A stretch of 64,000 bases of DNA from Candidatus Laterigemmans baculatus (GCF_010367455.1 NZ_WRPR01000062.1:1-64000), one strand, 5' to 3'. Shown: positions 41,600 through 49,944, counted from the stretch's first letter. Notes: generated by a model from the letters alone, not told the origin. Program-made: numbers and translations.

Positions 41600-42348
41600 C
41601 GACCACTCCCTGGAAAATTGCCGCGCATCGGGCGGGCCTCGTCACCTTGGGGCGGAGCTCCAAAACGAGGCAGCGATCCAGCCTGGGGCTCTGTCGGCTC
41701 GTCCCTCCGCAGCCGGAGGCGGAACTCCGGCTCGTCATCGGGAAGATCGATGTACAGCTGCGGGTCGTCCAGCCGCAATTGCTGGGACAGAAATTCGGGC
41801 AGGCCCGCCAATTGGTGTTCGACGCGGTGGAACGTCAGCTCGTTGCTCTCGTGAGCGCGTTGCAGATGCCGGCGGATCGAACCTCGAATCGCCTCGTGCC
41901 GCTGGCGGTCGAGCGCCCACCGCTCGACCACGATTGGGTCCTCGGCCAACTCGGGCGGGATCTGAGCCGGCTGATAGGTATTGTGAAAGAATTCCGTCAG
42001 CATGAAATGACGGTGGTACAGCAGCCGCGGCCACTGGCGACTCAGATCGGGATACAGGTAGCTCCGCGGCTCCCCTTCCTCGCTTGGAACTTCGACGCGG
42101 ATCAGATGACTCGGCCCGGGGTTCGGTGCGAAGAAGGCGTAGCCGTGATTGAGAAACGCCGCCTCGCTGTACCCGCGGACCGGAGCATAAAACAGCGACC
42201 CAGCCGGACTCGGACCGGTCGGGCCTTGCGTGGCGAATTCGATCGGTCGTCCGATCACCGCCCATAGATGGCCGATGATCAAGACGCTGAGGGCGAGCCG
42301 CCACCACCGCGTGGGGTGCGTACCATCGGAACGTTTCTCGAGAGGCAT
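41596..42348 (-). CDS. Membrane-anchored protein paired with HTTM, unknown function
   Basis: A 250-residue protein I do not recognise. One membrane helix (WWRLALSVLIIGHLWAVIGRPIEF) follows a short basic N-terminus. The rest is soluble, with the segment NHGYAFFAPNPGPSHLIRVEVP and a basic, Pro-rich C-terminus. Its stop overlaps the HTTM start (ATGA), so the pair is cotranslated and probably acts together. Start at the ATG 42348 (MPLEKRSDG). The open frame reaches 42567 but there it translates the 24-bp tandem repeats. Confidence 0.7.
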   Translation of the reverse strand: MPLEKRSDGTHPTRWWRLALSVLIIGHLWAVIGRPIEFATQGPTGPSPAGSLFYAPVRGYSEAAFLNHGYAFFAPNPGPSHLIRVEVPSEEGEPRSYLYPDLSRQWPRLLYHRHFMLTEFFHNTYQPAQIPPELAEDPIVVERWALDRQRHEAIRGSIRRHLQRAHESNELTFHRVEHQLAGLPEFLSQQLRLDDPQLYIDLPDDEPEFRLRLRRDEPTEPQAGSLPRFGAPPQGDEARPMRGNFPGSGR

Positions 42349-42403
42349 CGGTCTTTCCACACCCCACAACCTCCCCCCTGGGAGGGCCGTGATTTCAATC
42401 GTT

Positions 42404-42562
42404 TGAGCCGTAGGCGCTAGCCTCGGGTGAGCCGTAGGCGCTAGCCTCGGGTGAGCCGCAGGCGCTAGCCTCGGGTGAGCCGTAGGCGCTAGCCTCGGGC
42501 CTCGCAGCCCCAGGATTTCCGCTGCAGCCCCCGCGGCTAGCGCCGTCGGCTCAGGGTTTTCT
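42404..42562. repeat. Family C1: four 24-bp tandem units plus an inverted half
   Basis: Four direct copies of a 24-bp unit (starting tgagccgtaggcgctagcct) at 42404, 42428, 42452 and 42476, then a cctcgcagcccc spacer and an inverted half ending gctagcgccgtcggctcag. The second half matches 52525-52615 closely. Because 24 is a multiple of three, the frame stays open and gives a false HPRLAPTA octapeptide repeat. Confidence 0.9.
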
Positions 42563-42570
42563 GACAAAGC

Positions 42571-42755
42571 CTAGCTGGTCAGCGTCACTTTCTCACGCTG
42601 AATTGCCATCAAGTCAGCAGTGCCCAGCAGTTGGCTACCAAGTCGTTTAACGGCAAGCCGAAGGCGACTGTGTTTTAAAAAGCAGTCGCCTGCGGCTTGC
42701 CGTTAAACGATTTTTCCGCAAGCCGTACCAATCCAAAGTGGCGCTGTCCAGCAAG
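42571..42755. repeat. Family A element, full copy A4 (MITE-like)
   Basis: The most complete copy. The left terminal repeat begins CTAGCTGGTCAGCGTCAC at 42571. The right terminal repeat is its near-inverse at about 42735-42752 (aaagtggcgctgtccagc). Between them is the hairpin at 42644-42709, with arms cgtttaacggcaagccgaag and a tgttttaaaaa loop, and conserved spacers on both sides (tcagcagtgccc on the left, gatttttccgc on the right). Total about 180 bp, with no coding capacity. Confidence 0.8.
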
Positions 42756-42810
42756 CCCAATCGGTCCCGGACCACTCAAAGGGACTCGGCGGCGAGGGGG
42801 GTTCCGAACC

Positions 42811-42851
42811 ATAAAAAATCCCCGCGAAGGAAGATTCCATCGCGGGGATTT
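42811..42851 (-). terminator. Rho-independent terminator of the TIGR03000 gene
   Basis: Perfect 12-bp arms AAATCCCCGCGA and TCGCGGGGATTT followed on the minus strand by TTTTTTAT. It begins 64 bp downstream of the TIGR03000 gene's stop codon. Confidence 0.88.
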
Positions 42852-42914
42852 GGGTCGTAACCAGCATGGTTCCGCTGCGGGGATGTCCCCAAGAGCGGAG
42901 TGACGGGAGCGGAG

Positions 42915-44198
42915 TTAGCGGCTGGCCAACTCGGCTTCGCTGAATTCGAACGTTAGGTTCTCGCGGCTGCCGCCACGCAGGGCGATCGTCTGTTCTTTGC
43001 TCAGCTCGCGACCGTTGCGGCGAACCGAGACGCGGACGGTGTAGTTATCCCAGACTTGGCCGGGAGCCAACTGGGCAGTCCGGTAGGTGCGGACAGCGCC
43101 ATCGATGTTGGTCTTGTTCCCCGCCAAAGTGACTTCAGCGTCTTCGGGAACGTTCACCGTCAGGATCGTTTCATCGGTCGAGGCCGCGATTTTCTCCTCG
43201 GCGGCGGGAAGATCGAACGCGATCCGCTCTTCCGAGCCGGCCCGCATCCGCACGCTCTTGACGTCCGAGATCGTTTCGCCATCGACGGTCTGCTCGACCC
43301 GCACGACGTAGGTGTAGGAGTACCCTTCCCGCAGTCCGCGGGAGAGGAACTGGCGAACTTCACCGGTGCTCTCGGTCGCTTCGCCATTGACGAAAACGCG
43401 AGCTTCGGCGGGAACCGAAACGGTCAGGATCGCCGCGTCGCCATGAACGCGCGCTTCGATCTGGCCGTCCGCAGCCGCTTCACCCTCGGCCGGCTCATCG
43501 GCCGGGACCGGAGCCAGATCGGAATCGCGCTGGCCACCCGGAGCCGCTTCGTAGCCCGGAGCCGCTTCGTAAACCGGCGCCGAGTCGTAGACCGGAGCCG
43601 AGTCGTAGACCGGCATGCCGCTGCCGTAGTAGACGCCGCCACCGGAGCTACCGCCCGAGCTGCCGTGCGAGTAGCTCATGTAGCCGCCCGAGGAGCCGTA
43701 ACCGCCCGAGGAGCCGTAACCGCCCGAGGAGCCATAGCTAACCGAGTAGCTGCTGTAACCGCTGCTGCCGTAGGACCCGCCGCTGCTCGCGTAGGAGCTG
43801 TACCCGCTGCTGCCGTAGGACCCGCCGCTGCTGGCGTAAGCTCGCGCTGCCCGGCGAGCCGCCTTGCGAGCGTGCAGCCGGGCGAACAGCCCGTGGTGCC
43901 GCCGACCCTGCGTGTAGCCGCTGCTGCCATGCGAACCGCCGCTGCTGCCGTAGTAGGAGCTGTAGCCGCTCGAGGCATACCCACCGCTGCTGCCATAGGA
44001 GCTGTAGGCGCTGTACTTCGAGCTGTGCCACCCCCCCGAAGAACCATATCCTGAAGATCCGTACCCTCCCCCAGAGGAACCGTGACTTCCCCCGAAGGAG
44101 CCGTAACTGCCGAGGGAGCCCCAGCCTGCTTCAGACGTTCCGGCCGTGGCCCCGAGGACCAGCGCCATGCCGAACGCGACCACCTGTTGTCGAACCAT
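42915..44198 (-). CDS. Secreted Gly/Ser/Tyr-rich protein with two TIGR03000 domains
   Basis: A 427-residue exported protein with a signal peptide (VVAFGMALVLGATAGTSEA). A long low-complexity region (about residues 25-200) is built of GSSGYGSSG and YGSSGG units, interrupted by a basic island (GRRHHGLFARLHARKAARRAARA). An Ala/Glu-rich spacer follows. Two C-terminal TIGR03000 domains come last (AILTVSVPAEARVFVNGEATESTGEV and TILTVNVPEDAEVTLAGNKTNIDGAV). TIGR03000 is a domain known from planctomycetes and of unknown function. Two ATGs are possible: 44207, with AGGAG only 2 bases away, and 44198, with AGGAG 11 bases away; I prefer 44198. A terminator follows at 42811. Confidence 0.85.
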   Translation of the reverse strand: MVRQQVVAFGMALVLGATAGTSEAGWGSLGSYGSFGGSHGSSGGGYGSSGYGSSGGWHSSKYSAYSSYGSSGGYASSGYSSYYGSSGGSHGSSGYTQGRRHHGLFARLHARKAARRAARAYASSGGSYGSSGYSSYASSGGSYGSSGYSSYSVSYGSSGGYGSSGGYGSSGGYMSYSHGSSGGSSGGGVYYGSGMPVYDSAPVYDSAPVYEAAPGYEAAPGGQRDSDLAPVPADEPAEGEAAADGQIEARVHGDAAILTVSVPAEARVFVNGEATESTGEVRQFLSRGLREGYSYTYVVRVEQTVDGETISDVKSVRMRAGSEERIAFDLPAAEEKIAASTDETILTVNVPEDAEVTLAGNKTNIDGAVRTYRTAQLAPGQVWDNYTVRVSVRRNGRELSKEQTIALRGGSRENLTFEFSEAELASR

Positions 44199-44405
44199 TG
44201 TTGCCATCTCTCCTTGCTTGCATTGAAAGCGACTGTGCTGAACCGAAATTAAAGATAGCGGACGGCAGCGGCCGATCAACTAGCCTGGGCAATTTCTGTC
44301 GATCAGGCAAGCTGCGAAGTTCCGGTAATACGGGGCGGGGAATGGGATTGTAGTACTGCAAAGAGCGTTCCCCCCACTAGGACCCGCCGCCGGGCGGCCA
44401 TGCTG

Positions 44406-45656
44406 CTAGCGGAGTGGGGTCAGCCGAACGTCGTCGAAATCCGCTTTTCCGGTGGCTCCAAACAGCCCGATGCGGACGATCGCCTCGCGGGTTTGCGGAG
44501 GAATGCGGAACACCCGGTCCTGGGTGCGCCAGTCACGTGTGCCGCGAAATGTGCCAATCCAGTACATCCCGAGCTCACGTCGCTGCGCGTCATAGAGGCT
44601 GATCGCGAGCGTGGGGAGTTGGTCCGTTGTGTCGCCGGCGGCCACCTCGTGGGTCCGCACCCGCGCTTCGAGCCGCACGCGGGAGACCGCTCGCCCGTCG
44701 AGGGCCAGCCCTTGGAGGAGGTGCGCGTTGCGGCCCGGAGTCTCGTTCTCGAACCGCACGAACTGATTCGCTTCCCGCGCGTTCGCTTTGCCGGCGGCCG
44801 CCCGCTCCCCGGCCGCCCGCTCCGATTCAGCGACCAGGGTGAACTGCCGCCCGTAGTACCAGCCGGGGATCGCGTCGCTCGAGCCGCCGCGGGACTCGAA
44901 GTCGCCGTTGACGATTTCGGGATTGGCCGGATCGGGCAGCTTGGTGCGAGCCGCCTCGGCCGAACCGGTCATCGGCACGAACAGCGTGGGGCGGAGGGCG
45001 GTCCGCACCATTTCGCCATTCTGTTTGGTCAGCAGATACAGCGTCTGCTGGTACCGCTCGCCGACCGGGATCACCATTTGGCCTCCTTCGCGGAGCTGGT
45101 CGACCAGGGGCTGGGGAACCGCCTCGGGGCTGCAGGTGACGATGATCGCGTCGAACGGTGCCGCTTCGGGCCAGCCCTGAAATCCATCGCCGATGCGGAC
45201 GTGGACGTTCGCGTAGCCGAGCCGCTCCAGATCGCGTTCCGCTTGCCGCCCGAGCGCTTCGACGATCTCGATCGTGTAGACCTCGGCGACGAGCGGGCTG
45301 AGAACCGCCGCCTGATATCCGCTGCCGGTACCGATCTCGAGCACCTTGTCGGTCGGCTGCGGGTCGATCGCCTCGGTCATCGAGGCGACTGTAAAAGGGC
45401 TGCTGATCGTCTGCGCGTCACCGATCGGCAAGGCCATGTCGTAGTACGCTCGGTCCCAGAACCGGCGGGGAATGAACTCGTGGCGGGGCGTGGTTCGGAT
45501 CGCCTCGAGGACCCGCGAATCACGGACTCCGGCCGGCTCAATCTGCTCGCGGACCAACCGCTCACGAGCCGCGGCGAACTCGTCCCCTGCCGCCGAACCC
45601 CAAGGCAAAATCAATCCCGCCATTCCGATCGCCCACAAAATGCGACTCACTGCCAT
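44406..45656 (-). CDS. pcm: Secreted protein-L-isoaspartate O-methyltransferase fusion
   Basis: A 416-residue protein. A signal peptide (ILWAIGMAGLILPWGSAAGDE) leads into a Pcm methyltransferase domain, residues 25-225, with VLEIGTGSGYQAAVLSPL (SAM-binding motif I) and DAIIVTCSPEAVPQPLVDQLREGGQMVIPVG. A C-terminal region of about 170 residues (NGDFESRGGSSDAIPGWYYGRQ ... VRIGLFGATGKADFDDVRL) looks like a jelly-roll carbohydrate-binding module. Pcm normally repairs isoaspartyl residues in the cytosol. Export plus a fused binding domain is unusual. Confidence 0.88.
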   Translation of the reverse strand: MAVSRILWAIGMAGLILPWGSAAGDEFAAARERLVREQIEPAGVRDSRVLEAIRTTPRHEFIPRRFWDRAYYDMALPIGDAQTISSPFTVASMTEAIDPQPTDKVLEIGTGSGYQAAVLSPLVAEVYTIEIVEALGRQAERDLERLGYANVHVRIGDGFQGWPEAAPFDAIIVTCSPEAVPQPLVDQLREGGQMVIPVGERYQQTLYLLTKQNGEMVRTALRPTLFVPMTGSAEAARTKLPDPANPEIVNGDFESRGGSSDAIPGWYYGRQFTLVAESERAAGERAAAGKANAREANQFVRFENETPGRNAHLLQGLALDGRAVSRVRLEARVRTHEVAAGDTTDQLPTLAISLYDAQRRELGMYWIGTFRGTRDWRTQDRVFRIPPQTREAIVRIGLFGATGKADFDDVRLTPLR

Positions 45657-45794
45657 CGTCGTTACCCTCGCTCTGCCAGGCAGACTTCCGCCGACCGCGC
45701 AGCTCGCGGTTCACCGGCAACCTTTCGCTAAGCCTACCACCCGCGCAAGCGACCGGAGCGGGAAAAGTTTGGGGAGCGGCGAGAAGCGAGAGGC

Positions 45795-45960
45795 GGAAGC
45801 CGGGAGCCGGAAGCCGGAAGCCGGGAGCCGGAAGCCGGGAGCCGGGAGCCGGGAGCCGGGAGCCGGGAGCCGGAAGCCGGAAGCCGGGAGCCGGGAGCCG
45901 GGAGCCGGAAGCCGGGAGCCGGAAGCCGGAAGCCGGGAGCCGGGAGCCGGGAGCCGGGGA
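45795..45960. repeat. Heptanucleotide tandem repeat GGRAGCC
   Basis: About 23 consecutive 7-bp units alternating GGAAGCC and GGGAGCC, ending in gccgggga. It lies in the gap between the Pcm and Ppx/GppA genes and looks like a variable-number tandem repeat. The rest of the gap (45657-46079) shows only further accgg/ccggaaa fragments near 46035-46078, and no gene. Confidence 0.9.
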
Positions 45961-46079
45961 GATTAAACCGCCGATGGCGCAGAGAGCGCGGATGCCTGGG
46001 TTCAGAATCTCAAATCTCAGATCTCAATTACCGGCGCCCGGACACCGGACACCGGAAACCGGAAACCGGCTCCCGGCTC

Positions 46080-47672
46080 TCATTTCCCGGAGCGGAGGAG
46101 GATGGCGACGCCGAAGACTTCTTCGAACAGGCCGGCGTTTTGCCGCATCGCCAGCTGTTCGAGCGAGACGTCGTCGACCGCGGGGATCTGGATCACCATC
46201 CGCTCGCGTTCGCGGCGGCAGCGGACTTCTTTGACGCGGCCGCTTCGCGATTCATCGAGCGCGATGGCCAGCCGCAGGATGGCGGCCAATTTGGCCACGA
46301 CCACCCGCTGGTCGCGGTCGAGCGTGCCGTACCCTTCGTGACTCGGCTGGGGAAACGCGCGGCGATGGTAGCGGGCCAGGAGGGCGACGATCAGCAGATC
46401 CTGGCGGCTGAGCCCAAAGATTTCGCTGTTGCGAATCAGATACATCGCGTGCTTGTGATTGCTCCGCACGTTGACGAACAATCCGACTTCGTGCAGCAGC
46501 GCGGCGACGAACAGGATGACCTCGTAGCGGTGGTCGAGTTGGTGTTCGTCGCTGAGTTCGAAGAACAGCTTGCTGGCCAGATGGGCGACGTGCCGGGCGT
46601 GCGTCTCGTCGAATTCGAACTTGCGGCCGAGGCTGATCGCGCTCCGCACGATCTGGTTGCGGAACTCGGCCGTCCAGCCCTCGCGGGCCGCCATATCGTG
46701 CAGCAGTCCGTCGCGGAGATTGGTCCCCGAGACGAGAATCTGGTCCAGCTCGAAGCCGCGGGCCAGCATCAAGTACGTCAGCAGCGCCGGGCCGAGCGTC
46801 TCGGCTTCGGCGAAGCTGATCCCGTACCGCTGGACCAGCTCGTCGACGCTCCGCCGCAGCACCTGCGGAACCAGCGTTTGCAGTCCGGCCACGTCGAGCC
46901 GCGCGAGCGTGTCGGGATCCCAGTCGCCGAGCAATTGGCGGGCGGCGAAGCGGATGTCGCCGCCGATCGCAATCAGTTCGATCCGCGTGTCGACGCGGAC
47001 TTCCTCGCGGATCCGGGCGACGGTCCGGCGGATTTGACTCTCCATCAACGCCCGCCGCTTGCTCGCCGGAGCGCCGAGCGAGCGGAGGGTCTGAGCCAAC
47101 CGCAGCGAGCCCAGGCGGTAGGTATCGGAGAACAGCACGTTGCCGCCGCGGATGACCAGCATCTCGGTGCTCCCCCCGCCGACCTCGACGACCACTCCCT
47201 TGGCCGAAGCCAGGGCCGGATCGCGGTCCAGATGGGGCTGGATCCCCATGTAGGTGATCCGGTGGACTTCGGCTTCGTCGATCGCTTCGACTTGGATCCC
47301 GGTGGCGATGTACATCCGGTCGAGGAACGACAGCCGGTTGGTGGCTTCGCGGACCGCGCTGGTCGCCACGACGCGGAGCTGATCGGCGGCGATCCCATAC
47401 TCGCGGAGCACGCGTTGGTAGGACTGCAGGACGCGCGCGCACTCCTCGATCGAACTGCGGCGAAAGCGGCGGGTCGTGAAGGCGTCTTTGCCGAGGCTGA
47501 CCGGCTGCACGAGGGCGTCGAGCGGATGGACGCTCCCGTCGCCGCGGATCTCGGCGATCGCCATTCGCATGCTGGTCGCCCCGATATCGATCACGCCCAC
47601 GGTCCGCGGGGGCAGTTCGGGGGACGCGTCGCGGTTGGCGGCGCCAGCGGCGGGGGGAGACAGTTCAGCCAT
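46080..47672 (-). CDS. Ppx/GppA-family exopolyphosphatase-like phosphatase
   Basis: A 530-residue protein. The ASKHA-fold phosphatase region carries VIDIGATSMRMAIAEI (phosphate-1 motif) and GVVVEVGGGSTEMLVIRGG (phosphate-2 motif). A C-terminal HD-like helical domain follows (HARHVAHLASKLFFEL ... EVILFVAALLHEVGLFVNVRSNHKHAMYLI). The family hydrolyses polyphosphate or pppGpp, affecting the stringent response. Which substrate is used here cannot be told. Length is typical for the longer group with the HD extension. Confidence 0.92.
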   Translation of the reverse strand: MAELSPPAAGAANRDASPELPPRTVGVIDIGATSMRMAIAEIRGDGSVHPLDALVQPVSLGKDAFTTRRFRRSSIEECARVLQSYQRVLREYGIAADQLRVVATSAVREATNRLSFLDRMYIATGIQVEAIDEAEVHRITYMGIQPHLDRDPALASAKGVVVEVGGGSTEMLVIRGGNVLFSDTYRLGSLRLAQTLRSLGAPASKRRALMESQIRRTVARIREEVRVDTRIELIAIGGDIRFAARQLLGDWDPDTLARLDVAGLQTLVPQVLRRSVDELVQRYGISFAEAETLGPALLTYLMLARGFELDQILVSGTNLRDGLLHDMAAREGWTAEFRNQIVRSAISLGRKFEFDETHARHVAHLASKLFFELSDEHQLDHRYEVILFVAALLHEVGLFVNVRSNHKHAMYLIRNSEIFGLSRQDLLIVALLARYHRRAFPQPSHEGYGTLDRDQRVVVAKLAAILRLAIALDESRSGRVKEVRCRRERERMVIQIPAVDDVSLEQLAMRQNAGLFEEVFGVAILLRSGK

Positions 47673-47702
47673 GATTCACGGAGCGTCGAAGGAAAGGGAC
47701 CA

Positions 47703-48332
47703 TCAGACGAAGAGCGATAGCCCCGCTTCGGCAAGCGACCGGGTCAAGCGAGGGACGTCGACGAAGAGCTCCGCCCGCCACCCTGCCCGGCGTGCTCCAG
47801 CGACATTCTCGGGACGGTCGTCGGTGAAGAAGATCGACTCCGGCGGAACCCCAGCCACCTCGGCGGCCGCTCGATAGATCTCCGGCTCGGGCTTCATGTG
47901 CATGATCTCATAGCTCAGCACCGCATCGCGAAACCAGCTCTGGGCAACCGGCCAACGCCGGCTGAGGATCCACTGCCAATGGGCGGCGCACGTATTGGAG
48001 AGGATCCCGGCCGGGACGTCGGCCGCTTCGAGGCTCGCGATCACCGGCTCGATCGCCGTGTTGGGCGTGAACATATCGCTCATCGCCCGCAGCAGATCGG
48101 CCGTCTCGCAGCGGACGCCGAGCGACCGCCGAAACGCTTCGGCCAGCCCTTCGTCGTCCAGCTCCCCCCGCTCATAGCCGAGCTCCAGACCCGAGCCGTA
48201 GAGCGCCTCGAAAACTTGCCGTTCGTCGCGCTCGACCAGGGCCGCAATATTCCGACACGCAATGGCCGCATCGAAATGCACCAGCACATTGCCGAGGTCG
48301 AAAAAAACGTACTCGATCGCCGGACCGCTCAT
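47703..48332 (-). CDS. HAD-superfamily hydrolase, YihX-like
   Basis: A 209-residue HAD hydrolase, subfamily IA type. The nucleophile motif is YVFFDLGNVLVHF. The second acid position is Gly, as in the YihX/epoxide-hydrolase-N group. Motif III is in MKPEPEIYRAA and motif IV in FFTDDRPENVAGARRAGW. The cap domain is the four-helix type. Substrate unknown, probably a small phosphate ester. Start at 48332 (MSGPAIEYV), with GGAG a few bases upstream; an ATG at 48350 would overlap that site. Confidence 0.9.
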   Translation of the reverse strand: MSGPAIEYVFFDLGNVLVHFDAAIACRNIAALVERDERQVFEALYGSGLELGYERGELDDEGLAEAFRRSLGVRCETADLLRAMSDMFTPNTAIEPVIASLEAADVPAGILSNTCAAHWQWILSRRWPVAQSWFRDAVLSYEIMHMKPEPEIYRAAAEVAGVPPESIFFTDDRPENVAGARRAGWRAELFVDVPRLTRSLAEAGLSLFV

Positions 48333-48468
48333 GCAACTCTCCATCGTCATTCCGAACTGGTTCCTGCAGGGGCCCCCACGGGCGGCGACGCGCCGGGCCG
48401 AGCGGTGTTATACCGCACCCCGCCACTTCTCCCCAGCCACGGCGCGCTCTCCCCCAGCCGCGACCGCT

Positions 48469-49308
48469 TCACCGCAGCCGGCTGCGGACTTGGTAATTTC
48501 CCCGACTGGCGTCGTAGTCGATGTCGATCAGACCGTCGGCGGCCATGTCCTCGAGCAACTCGGAAAAATTGGCGTAGTCGTAATAACCTTCGTTGAACCC
48601 CGGAAAGACACGGCGAACCGCCTGCTTCAGCGCTGACCCCCAGACGATGTCGTAATCCTGTTCGACCGATTGCAGGACTTCGAGCAATTGGTCGACCGCC
48701 TGCTGCTTCTTGGGTCGCTTGGGAGGCTCCTTTTTGGCAGGCCGCTCGGTGGCCCCGCGCTCGGACGCTGCCGAAGTCGCCGGAGCGGAGGGCGTTTGGC
48801 TTTGGGCCGCCCGACTCTGGGCGGCTCGACTCTTCGACGCCACGCGGACCAAGTCGTCGTAGTAAATGAACTCGTCGCAGTTGGCGATCAGCAGGTTCGA
48901 CGTCGAGCTTTTGATCCCGCAGCCGAGGACCCGCTTGTTGTTCTCCTTGAGCTTGGAAACGAGCGGCGAAAAATCGCTGTCACCCGAGACCAAGGCGAAG
49001 ACGTCGATGTGCTGCTTCGAGTAGCAGAGGTCGAGGGCGTCGACGACCATCCGAATGTCGGCGCTGTTCTTGCCGCTCATTTTTGTCTGCGGGATATCGA
49101 TCAGCTCGATCCCCTGGGAATGAAAATCGCGCACCGCGTCGGCGTAGTTCCGCCAATCGCAGTAGGCCCGCTTGAAGACGATGCGCCCTTTTTCGAGTAG
49201 GCGTTTGAGAACCAAGCGGATCTGAAAATCGCCGCCCCGCATCTCGCGAGCTCCGATCGCGAGATTCTCAAAGTCGACGAAAACGGCGATCAGCGGCTCG
49301 GATGACAT
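48469..49308 (-). CDS. NYN-LOTUS domain protein, probable RNase
   Basis: A 279-residue protein. The NYN (PIN-like) domain covers residues 1-150. It has the first acidic motif VFVDFENLAIG, further acidic residues in IRMVVDALDL and FALVSGDSDFSPLVSKL, and the cysteine-rich GCGIKSSTSNLLIANCDEF segment. A Ser/Ala/Gln-rich linker follows. The C-terminal LOTUS/OST-HTH domain (AVDQLLEVLQSVEQDYDIVWGSALKQAVRRVFPGFNEGYYDYANFSELLEDM) is an RNA-binding helical fold. The expected activity is RNA cleavage or processing. Start at 49308 (MSSEPLIAVF). The open frame to 50055 is Gly/Pro-rich filler and is not included. Confidence 0.9.
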   Translation of the reverse strand: MSSEPLIAVFVDFENLAIGAREMRGGDFQIRLVLKRLLEKGRIVFKRAYCDWRNYADAVRDFHSQGIELIDIPQTKMSGKNSADIRMVVDALDLCYSKQHIDVFALVSGDSDFSPLVSKLKENNKRVLGCGIKSSTSNLLIANCDEFIYYDDLVRVASKSRAAQSRAAQSQTPSAPATSAASERGATERPAKKEPPKRPKKQQAVDQLLEVLQSVEQDYDIVWGSALKQAVRRVFPGFNEGYYDYANFSELLEDMAADGLIDIDYDASRGNYQVRSRLR

Positions 49309-49404
49309 CTTGGAAAATTTCCTGTGCGTGAAGGGTGTCCTAGAGTTTCTCGACCGCAGTCGCTTCGCCCATGTTCCAGAAATGCCTTGATCGGGTAAAG
49401 AACC

Positions 49405-49944
49405 GTGAGACGCAACGGCCCCCTCGCCACAACTCGCCCCCTCTCGATCACCGCTTGCCTCGTGGGCCTCGTCGCCTGGGGGCTGGCCACGCCGGCACGC
49501 GCGGAGCTGGATGCCCAGGAGCAAGCCCCCGGGATCTACACCGGCACCGCACCGACCGCGGCCGAAGATTTCGAGCAACTGCGGTGTCTCGGGGTTCAGA
49601 CGATCGTCGACATGCGGAAATTCCGCCCCCGCGACAGCCGCCGCGAGCAGGCGCTCGCCGCCCAGTACGGGATCGCTTACCACGCAATCCCGCTCGGCTT
49701 CTATCCGACCCACGACGATGCCCCGCAGCGCGTCCTCCAGCTGCTGGCTGCCTGCGCCGACCGTCCGGTCTACCTCCACTGCCAACTGGGACGCGACCGC
49801 ACCGGATTGATCATCGCCCTCTACCGCGTCCGCCATCTGGGCTGGAGTCCCGAGGCCGCCTATGCCGCGATGGAACAGCAAGAATTCAATCCCCTGCTCC
49901 GCGACCTCGACCGCTACTTCTGGCGGAGCGTCCGCTGCTTCTAG
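49405..49944 (+). CDS. Secreted dual-specificity/tyrosine phosphatase-like protein
   Basis: A 179-residue protein. A signal peptide (LSITACLVGLVAWGLATPARAE) precedes a cysteine phosphatase fold. The catalytic P-loop is HCQLGRDRTGL (Cys-x5-Arg) at about residue 137. An upstream ADLSEEF-like general-acid loop is not evident; the nearest Asp is in the HDDAPQRV segment. It belongs to the small dual-specificity phosphatase group and would act outside the cytoplasm. Start is a GTG at 49405. It is divergent from the NYN-LOTUS gene. Confidence 0.88.
   Translation: MRRNGPLATTRPLSITACLVGLVAWGLATPARAELDAQEQAPGIYTGTAPTAAEDFEQLRCLGVQTIVDMRKFRPRDSRREQALAAQYGIAYHAIPLGFYPTHDDAPQRVLQLLAACADRPVYLHCQLGRDRTGLIIALYRVRHLGWSPEAAYAAMEQQEFNPLLRDLDRYFWRSVRCF

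Noticed and set aside
42404-42499. CRISPR-like array from the 24-bp C1 repeats
   Set aside because: The copies are directly adjacent with no spacers, and no cas genes are present. The 17-bp array at 63209 fails for the same reason.
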